Origin: Acidobacteriaceae bacterium
Lineage (GTDB): Bacteria > Acidobacteriota > Terriglobia > Terriglobales > Acidobacteriaceae
Assembly (NCBI GenBank): GCA_030040395.1
Contig: JASHTU010000250.1
Span: forward strand, 1 to 12,531
Length of the DNA stretch: 12,531 bases
Reading direction: 5' to 3'
The translations under genes and the position numbers were made by a program. Position 1 is the stretch's first letter, and each line of letters starts with the position of its first letter. This document shows, one piece after another, positions 8,444-12,531 of the stretch. Below the pieces are notes generated by a model. It was not told the DNA's origin, did not search any database, and saw only the letters and a list, made by a program, of their open reading frames with translations.

Positions 8444-10249
8444 TCAGGAGCCCGTTCCTGCCCGCTGCAGTTGGTTAAGCGCCCGGTCGATCTCCAGCTT
8501 TTGCCGCGTCAGCAGGGCCAGGTCGCCAAAATCGCCTCGGCGCTCGGCCTCCGCGATCTGTGCGCGTAGATCGCGCTGCCGGCTCTCCATCGACCGCTCT
8601 TCAAGCTCCTGGACGGCGCTCCGCACCTCCGCCGCCTCGGGCGGCCGCCCATCCTGGAGCAACGCCTCGGCCAGCCGTGCCCGCTGCCGCTCATCTTCGA
8701 CAACCTCCATGGGGTCCAGCGCCCCCCGCCGCGCCAGCGCCTCCAGCGCCGGAAACGCGCCAAGATGCTCGAACCATACGGGTTGGCCGGTAATCGCCTC
8801 GCTAGCCAGCCGCCGTGCCTCTTCATCGGCCGGGTCGGTAATCGCCAGTGCGCGCGCCAGCACCCGCTCGACCTCGGTCAGTCCCGTAGCCCGCGCTTCC
8901 ACGCGGTCTCTCCGCTTCAGCGCCGCCTGCCGCAACTCCTCCCGCAGCACCGCCGAGTCGATCCCCAGCTTTTGCGCTGCGTCGGCCGCAAACTGCTCTC
9001 GCGCCAGCTTTTCCGGTATGCGCCGGATGTGCGGCAGCAGGAAATTCATGGCCTTCACCTTCTGCTCCGCGCTGCCGCCTGGAAACGCCGTACGCGCCCG
9101 CTCGATCAGGTAGTCGGCCTGTCGCCTGGCCCCGCGAACCGCCCGCGTGTACGCCTCCACGCCCCGCTCGCGAATAAACCGGTCCGGGTCCAGTCCGTCT
9201 TCGAGCGTCACCAGCTTGATGTTGAACCCCTCCTCGGTCAGCAGCGCAATTGACTTCTCCGCCGCATTGGCCCCCGCCGTGTCGGGATCGAAGTTCACCA
9301 CGACGTTCGAAGTATGCCGCCGGAGCAGCGCCACCTGGTGCTCAGTAAACGCCGTTCCGCTGGTCGCAATCACGTTTTGGATGCCGCGCAGAAAGACGCT
9401 GATCGAGTCCATCTGCCCCTCGACCAGCAGCGCAAAGCCCGCCTGCCGGATCGCCGCCTTCGCCTTATCCAGGTTGAACAGCACCTGCCCCTTGGTGTAA
9501 ATCGGCGTCTCTGGGGAATTGAGGTATTTCGGCCCGCCCTTGTCGCCCTCCGCCGCTCCGGGCAAAATCCGCGCCGTGAACGCAATCACCCTCCCGCCCT
9601 CGTTGGCAATGGGAAACACCACCCTCTTGCGGAACCGGTCATAGAGCGGCCCGAACTGTGGCTGCCCGTCCGGCCCCACGCCGGTCTCCTTGGAGCTGAA
9701 CAGCCCGCTCACCCGCAGCGTCTGCGCGTCGGCCAGCCCGCTCAGCAGGTCGCGCAGCGCGTTGAAGCTGTCCGGAGCATAGCCGATTCCGAACTTCCTA
9801 ATCCCTTCTTCCGAAAGCCCGCGACCTGCAAGGTACTCGCGCGCCAGCGCCCCCTCCGGCCCGCGCAATTGTTCCTCGAACCACGCCGCTGCAGTCTCAT
9901 GCAGCTCCAGCAGCTTGCCGCGCAGCCGCGCTTCGGCCGCCTCCTCCGCCGAGCCAAACTCCCGCTTGGGCAGCGGAATGCCGGCCTTCTGCGCCACCAT
10001 GCGCACCGCCTCGGGAAACGTCACATTCTCGATTTTGCCCACAAAGCTGAATACGTCGCCCGAAGCCTGGCAGCCGAAGCAGTAGTAGAACTGCTTCATC
10101 GCCTGCACGTTAAACGAGGGCGATTTTTCCTTGTGGAACGGGCACAGCCCCACGTAGCTCTGCGCCCCGGCCTTGCGCAGCCGGATATACCCCTCGATCA
10201 CCTTCACGATGTCGGCCTGCTGCTTGACGGTCTGGGCAAAATCGCTCAC
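8444..10249 (-). CDS. dnaG: DNA primase DnaG
   Basis: The primase makes RNA primers at the replication fork and contacts the DnaB helicase. With a GTG start at 10249 the product is 601 residues, normal for the family, and begins MSDFAQTVKQQADIVKVIEGY, matching the usual N-terminus. The frame stays open up to 10372, but that extension has no family character. The CHC2 zinc finger is complete: C36, H39 (LCPFH), C57 and C60 (YYCFGC). The RNA-polymerase-like basic region is near 204-227 (DRFRKRVVFPIANEGGRVIAF). The Toprim metal site has E277 in VEGQMDS (many homologues have EGYMD) and D321/D323 in NFDPDTAG. The C-terminal third, about 450-601, is the variable helicase-binding part, rich in Arg, Ala and Glu. 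No convincing promoter or ribosome-binding site was found in the 135-bp gap upstream (10250-10384). rpoD follows on the same strand; rpsU is not present next to it. Confidence 0.96.
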   Translation of the reverse strand: MSDFAQTVKQQADIVKVIEGYIRLRKAGAQSYVGLCPFHKEKSPSFNVQAMKQFYYCFGCQASGDVFSFVGKIENVTFPEAVRMVAQKAGIPLPKREFGSAEEAAEARLRGKLLELHETAAAWFEEQLRGPEGALAREYLAGRGLSEEGIRKFGIGYAPDSFNALRDLLSGLADAQTLRVSGLFSSKETGVGPDGQPQFGPLYDRFRKRVVFPIANEGGRVIAFTARILPGAAEGDKGGPKYLNSPETPIYTKGQVLFNLDKAKAAIRQAGFALLVEGQMDSISVFLRGIQNVIATSGTAFTEHQVALLRRHTSNVVVNFDPDTAGANAAEKSIALLTEEGFNIKLVTLEDGLDPDRFIRERGVEAYTRAVRGARRQADYLIERARTAFPGGSAEQKVKAMNFLLPHIRRIPEKLAREQFAADAAQKLGIDSAVLREELRQAALKRRDRVEARATGLTEVERVLARALAITDPADEEARRLASEAITGQPVWFEHLGAFPALEALARRGALDPMEVVEDERQRARLAEALLQDGRPPEAAEVRSAVQELEERSMESRQRDLRAQIAEAERRGDFGDLALLTRQKLEIDRALNQLQRAGTGS

Positions 10250-10384
10250 GGCTCTAGCAATCAGAATAAGTCCGGAGCGAAACGCCTGCCGCCGAAGGCC
10301 GATGTGGAAGTGGTGGAAAGCACGGCGGTTTCTTGAAAATCTTACGTCGCTTGCCCTGAACCCCACTCCCACACACCGCCCCGC

Positions 10385-10888
10385 TCACCGCACCCCCGCG
10401 TGTTCCTCCATCCACGCCCGCGCCTGGGCCGACTTCCGCCACTCGCCCGCCACCGAACGCGTGGCCACGTTCAGTCGATTCCACATGTTGATGGTCGCAA
10501 TTGCCAGCAGCAACGCCGCCAGCCCCCGCTCGTCGTATTGCCGCGCCGCCTCGTCCCAAACCTCATTCGGAACCGGGTCCGCCCGGTCGCTCAGGCGGGT
10601 TACTGCCTCGGTCAGCGCCAGCGCCGCGCGCTCGGCGTCGCTAAAGTACGGCGCATCCCGCCACGCCGCCACGGCGAACATCCGCTCGTCGTTCTCTCCC
10701 GCCGCCTTGGCTTTTTTCCAGTGCATGTCCACGCACACGCTGCATCCGTTGATCTGGCTGGCGCGCAGGTGAACCAGGTCGATCGTCGCCGCGGGCACAT
10801 TTCCCTTTTCCGCCAGTGTTCCCAGTCCTTGCAACGCCTCCATGGCGCCGGGCACAATCATTGCCGGGTGATTCATTCTCGCTTGCAT
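10385..10888 (-). CDS. Carboxymuconolactone decarboxylase family protein (AhpD-like), likely ECF41 target
   Basis: The 167-residue product belongs to the AhpD/CMD fold, small helical proteins that often act as thiol-dependent peroxidase partners; the substrate here is unknown. The motif SQINGCSVCVDMH contains the redox pair C49-x-x-C52 and H56. The position 12 residues before the first cysteine, Glu in AhpD, is Asp37 here. I chose the ATG at 10888 (MQARMNHPAM) because family members start this way and AAGGAG lies 10 nt upstream. A longer frame from 10966 would read through the promoter. It is divergent from an ECF41-type sigma gene, the arrangement in which such proteins are the usual regulon member, and has a matching promoter on its side (10939-10965). 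It probably depends on that sigma factor for expression (inference). Confidence 0.93.
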   Translation of the reverse strand: MQARMNHPAMIVPGAMEALQGLGTLAEKGNVPAATIDLVHLRASQINGCSVCVDMHWKKAKAAGENDERMFAVAAWRDAPYFSDAERAALALTEAVTRLSDRADPVPNEVWDEAARQYDERGLAALLLAIATINMWNRLNVATRSVAGEWRKSAQARAWMEEHAGVR

Positions 10889-10903
10889 AGGGCATCGTCT
10901 CCT

Positions 10904-10930
10904 TGTCACATAGAGTTGCTTGCGATCGTC
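10904..10930 (+). promoter_or_regulatory. Candidate ECF41-type promoter facing the sigma gene
   Basis: TGTCACA (10904-10910), 16 nt, then CGTC (10927-10930). This is the -35/-10 signature I recall for ECF41 sigma factors. Transcription would start near 10937 and give the sigma gene a leader of about 30 nt, predicting autoregulation. The first base of the -35 box is also the last base of the decarboxylase ribosome-binding site on the other strand. Confidence 0.6.
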
Positions 10931-10938
10931 ATTACCAT

Positions 10939-10965
10939 GACGAAAGATCCCGGGGAGATGTGACA
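10939..10965 (-). promoter_or_regulatory. Candidate ECF41-type promoter of the decarboxylase gene
   Basis: On the minus strand TGTCACA (10965-10959), 16 nt, CGTC (10942-10939), identical in boxes and spacing to the plus-strand copy. Transcription would begin near 10932, leaving about 44 nt to the decarboxylase ATG. Its -35 box ends 2 bp before the sigma-factor ATG. Promoters of this form in front of carboxymuconolactone decarboxylase genes are the known ECF41 targets. Confidence 0.7.
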
Positions 10966-10966
10966 C

Positions 10967-11572
10967 ATGAACGAGCCGCTATGGTTGGCTGACCGCTTCG
11001 AAGAAAACCGCGGCCATCTGCGCGCCGTCGCCTACCGCATGACGGGCTCGCTGGCTGAAGCCGACGACGCTGTCCAGGAATCCTGGCTCCGCCTCAGCCG
11101 TTCCGGCGCCGAAGGCGTCGAGAATCTCCGCGCCTGGCTTACAACCGTCGTAGCGCGCGTCTGCCTTGATATGTTGCGCGCCCGCAAGTCCCGCGGCGAG
11201 CAGCCCCTCGAACCCTCTACCGCCGCGTCTTCTCCCGACCCTGCCGATTCCGCGTCCGAACCCGCCCCTCCCCGCGAGCCGCGTTCCGACCCCGAACAGG
11301 AAGCCCTCCTCGCCGACTCCGTCGGTCTGGCCCTCCTCGTTGTCCTTGACCGCCTCAATCCCGCAGAACGCCTTGCCTTCGTTCTCCACGACACCTTTGA
11401 TCTCTCCTTCGACCAGATCGGCGCCGTCATCGGCCGTTCCCCGGCTGCCGCCCGCCAGCTCGCCAGCCGCGCCCGCCGCCAGGTGCGTGGCGCAGCCGCC
11501 GGACCCGCCCCCCCATCTGGCCCGGCAGCGCAAAACCGTCGATGCCTTCCTCGCCGCCCTGCGCGCCGCTGA
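10967..11572 (+). CDS. sigJ: ECF41-type (SigJ-like) RNA polymerase sigma factor, core domains, frameshifted before its C-terminal domain
   Basis: An alternative sigma factor of the SnoaL-fused ECF class. As written it has 201 residues: sigma2 at about 10-75 (RFEENRGHLRAVAYRMTGS, ADDAVQESWLRL, NLRAWLTTVVARVCLDMLRAR), a Pro/Ser-rich linker (76-110), and sigma4 at 115-172 (ADSVGLALLVVLDRLNPAERLAFVL, then PAAARQLASRARRQVRG). From about residue 182 the sequence no longer resembles the family and soon stops; the missing C-terminal domain continues one base out of frame to 11888. Removing one C from the run at 11508-11514 would join them into a 306-residue protein of normal family length. The WLPEP linker motif described for many ECF41 members is not seen. 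The ATG at 10967 follows GGGGAG with 9-nt spacing. The neighbour is the divergent decarboxylase. Confidence 0.88.
   Translation: MNEPLWLADRFEENRGHLRAVAYRMTGSLAEADDAVQESWLRLSRSGAEGVENLRAWLTTVVARVCLDMLRARKSRGEQPLEPSTAASSPDPADSASEPAPPREPRSDPEQEALLADSVGLALLVVLDRLNPAERLAFVLHDTFDLSFDQIGAVIGRSPAAARQLASRARRQVRGAAAGPAPPSGPAAQNRRCLPRRPARR
11508..11514. repeat. Homopolymer of seven C at the frameshift point
   Basis: Seven consecutive C residues lie at the border between sigma core and C-terminal domain, where the two reading frames must be joined. A run of six (or nine) would restore a single open frame. Runs of this kind are prone to slippage in replication, in transcription and in sequencing. Confidence 0.75.
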
Positions 11573-11888
11573 TTTTGACGCTCTCGTCTCCGTCCTCGAC
11601 CCCGAGCTCGCAGTGACCGCCGACGCTGGCGCTCTGCCTCCCGGAGCGCCCGTCGAGGTCCGCAGCGCCCAGGTTTGGGCTCGTCAGGCCATCACCCTTG
11701 CCCGCGGCGCCAAATTCGCCCGCCCGGCCCTGGTCAATGGCGCCGTCGGCCTGGTGCTCGCGCCGCGCGGCCGCCTCTTCCGCGTCCTCCGCTTCACCTT
11801 CGCCGGCAGCAAGATCGCCCAAATCGACGTGGTCGCCGATCCCGCCCGCCTCCACGATCTCGAACTCGCCATCCTCGAAGACGCCTGA
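11515..11888 (+). pseudogene. Out-of-frame C-terminal SnoaL-like regulatory domain of the ECF sigma factor
   Basis: Read in the frame ending at TGA 11886-11888, this encodes about 124 residues beginning HLARQRKTVDAFLAALRAAD and ending with an ADPARLHDLELAILEDA-type tail. This is the SnoaL/NTF2-like extension of ECF41-related sigma factors, where it regulates activity without a separate anti-sigma factor. It contains the expected FARPALVNGA and APRGRLFRVL segments. The DGGG and NPDKL motifs of typical ECF41 proteins appear as APRG and DPARL, which suggests a related subgroup. The segment has no credible start of its own; the in-frame ATG at 11166 lies deep in the sigma core and would give a nonsense N-terminus. 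It is therefore the displaced end of the gene starting at 10967 rather than a separate gene, and would be translated only after a frame change. Confidence 0.82.
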
Positions 11889-11894
11889 TCGCAA

Positions 11895-11925
11895 GCCTGC
11901 CTCCTTGGCGCCTGCGGCGGCAGGC
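11895..11925 (+). terminator. Hairpin after the sigma gene, weak terminator candidate
   Basis: GCCTGCC (11895-11901) can pair with GGCAGGC (11919-11925) across a 17-nt loop, beginning 7 bp after the sigma-factor stop. There is no T-run, so termination here is uncertain. Confidence 0.25.
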
Positions 11926-11948
11926 CCGGCGTCGAATTGCGCTGCCGG

Positions 11949-11978
11949 TTGAATTCGTGGGGCAATTCGCGGTATGCT
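11949..11978 (+). promoter_or_regulatory. Candidate sigma-70 promoter of the rimP operon
   Basis: TTGAAT (11949-11954, 4 of 6 matches) and TATGCT (11973-11978, 4 of 6 matches) are 18 nt apart. Transcription would begin near 11985, placing the paired hairpins at 11998-12063 at the very start of the RNA. The position between the end of the sigma gene and the conserved rimP leader hairpin fits well. Confidence 0.5.
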
Positions 11979-11997
11979 GATAACGCAGACGCGTTTG

Positions 11998-12034
11998 TCC
12001 GCCAGGTTTCGCCGTGACTTTTCCGGCTGGCGGA
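11998..12034 (+). promoter_or_regulatory. First hairpin of the rimP leader RNA
   Basis: TCCGCCAG (11998-12005) pairs perfectly with CTGGCGGA (12027-12034) over a 21-nt loop. It lies directly before the terminator-like hairpin at 12041-12063 and could form part of an attenuator or a stabilising 5' structure. Confidence 0.5.
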
Positions 12035-12040
12035 GAGATG

Positions 12041-12063
12041 AGTGGGCTCACGGCCCACTTTTT
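12041..12063 (+). terminator. rimP leader hairpin with U-tract, attenuator-like
   Basis: AGTGGGC (12041-12047) pairs with GCCCACT (12053-12059) around TCACG, followed at once by a run of T (12059-12063) and a further ATTT. An AGTGGG/CCCACT hairpin with U-tract in front of rimP (ylxS) is, as I recall, a recurrent feature in several phyla. It may terminate part of the transcripts and so set expression of the rimP-nusA-infB operon. It stands nearly 300 bp before the rimP start, so it is not the end of rimP itself. Confidence 0.65.
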
Positions 12064-12354
12064 ATTTGCAGCAAATTTCAAGGGGGTATGGCGAAACCAG
12101 AGAGGGAGCATCTCGAAGCCGCAGGCTCAAGTCGACGCGACACCAAGGAGCGGCGACCTCTCACGGATTCTGACAGAGAAAGGTGTCACTGGTTTCGCCT
12201 TAATCGGCCCGGAATCGCGGGTTTTGCGCTCTGGAATCGCGGCCAACCCTCCGATCTTCCGGCCGAAACCTCGTCAACGCACGGGAGGGCTCCGGGAAAA
12301 GAACTTCGGGGCCGGCTCGCGAAGATGAAGCCGCCTCGCGGCGGCTTGGGAACG
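12064..12354 (+). other. Remainder of the long rimP leader, with overlapping open frames
   Basis: About 290 bp lie between the attenuator-like hairpin and the chosen rimP start. Two plus-strand frames stay open across nearly all of it. One runs from an ATG at 12038 to a TGA at 12326-12328, which overlaps an ATG at 12325 in the rimP frame. The other is in frame with rimP from an ATG at 12088. Neither product is recognisable, and third-position G+C by eye is lower than in the rimP coding part, so I treat the region as mostly untranslated leader. No good sigma-70 promoter was found inside it. Confidence 0.4.
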
Positions 12355-12531
12355 ATGGCAGTCAAGCTCGACGTAATCCGGGCGGCGGCAGAACGGGTGG
12401 CCACCTCGCATGGGCTCGCGGTGGTCGATCTTGAGCTCACTGGTTCGGCAAAAGAACGGGTTCTCCGCGTGTTTCTCGAGAAAAACGCCGCCGGCCGTGC
12501 CCGGTTGAAGGCGGCCATCGCAGCCGGCGCG
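12355..12531 (+). CDS. rimP: Ribosome maturation factor RimP, N-terminal part (cut by window edge)
   Basis: RimP assists assembly of the 30S ribosomal subunit. The visible 59 codons read MAVKLDVIRAAAERVATSHG and continue with LAVVDLELTGSAKERVLRVFLEKN, matching the RimP N-terminal domain: a helix, then the strand with conserved VVDLEL, then a basic turn and an LRVFLEK strand (I/VYID in E. coli). The rest lies beyond the right edge, where nusA and infB usually follow (family knowledge). The ATG at 12355 is chosen because family members begin at this point. Its ribosome-binding site is weak (GGGA), and in-frame ATGs at 12325 and 12088 are open alternatives. Confidence 0.88.
   Translation, partial: MAVKLDVIRAAAERVATSHGLAVVDLELTGSAKERVLRVFLEKNAAGRARLKAAIAAGA

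Noticed and set aside
9314..10336. Plus-strand frame of about 340 codons antisense to dnaG
   Set aside because: No family character, and the opposite strand has the complete DnaG zinc and Toprim motifs.
10250..10372. Possible 41-residue N-terminal extension of DnaG from an ATG at 10372
   Set aside because: The extra residues are Arg/Phe-rich and unlike DnaG; the GTG at 10249 gives the normal N-terminus.
10889..10966. Longer decarboxylase frame starting at 10966
   Set aside because: It would translate the promoter region itself; the ATG at 10888 fits family N-termini and has AAGGAG upstream.
11166..11514. Separate gene starting at the ATG 11166 in the frame of the SnoaL-like domain
   Set aside because: Its first part is a Pro/Ser-rich shadow of the sigma core; only the part after the C7 tract resembles a protein family.

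Overview
The window looks like chromosomal, GC-rich DNA from a free-living bacterium, most plausibly an Acidobacteriota (Terriglobia-like) genome. That assignment is an inference from four things: the style of the DnaG and RpoD proteins, the dnaG-rpoD pairing, a secreted lactonase-like beta-propeller protein, and a SnoaL-fused ECF sigma factor next to a carboxymuconolactone decarboxylase. I see no insertion sequence, CRISPR array, tRNA or rRNA. Most of the window is conserved housekeeping DNA; the accessory interest lies around 10.38-11.89 kb.

Layout. (1) 1-3535, minus strand: a tightly packed peptide/opine-type ABC transporter operon, transcribed right to left as DppB-like permease, DppC-like permease, substrate-binding lipoprotein and ATPase. 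The ATPase is cut by the left edge. The genes overlap by 4, 4 and 1 nt. (2) 3883-4548, plus: a KDPG/KHG aldolase (eda) with its own candidate promoter. (3) 4676-5839, minus: a secreted beta-propeller protein of unknown role, convergent with eda. (4) 6197-10249, minus: rpoD and dnaG, the core of the macromolecular-synthesis cluster. They are separated by a 513-bp gap with strong hairpins, and rpoD ends in a textbook intrinsic terminator. (5) 10385-11888: a divergent pair made of an AhpD-like carboxymuconolactone decarboxylase (minus) and an ECF41-type sigma factor (plus). (6) 11949-12531, plus: promoter, leader RNA with the AGTGGG/CCCACT hairpin and U-tract, and the start of rimP, which runs off the right edge.

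How the parts work together. The transporter genes form one import system. rpoD and dnaG are the primary sigma factor and the primase. The most striking element is the 79-bp space between the decarboxylase and the sigma factor. It holds two copies of the ECF41 promoter signature (TGTCACA, 16 nt, CGTC), one on each strand, facing each other in an exactly mirror-symmetric 62-bp element. One copy points at the decarboxylase, the usual ECF41 target. The other points at the sigma gene itself, which predicts autoregulation. The sigma gene is interrupted by a +1 frameshift at a run of seven C residues, exactly at the junction between the sigma core and the regulatory SnoaL-like domain. This may be a sequencing error, a recent mutation, or a slippage switch that changes how the factor is controlled.
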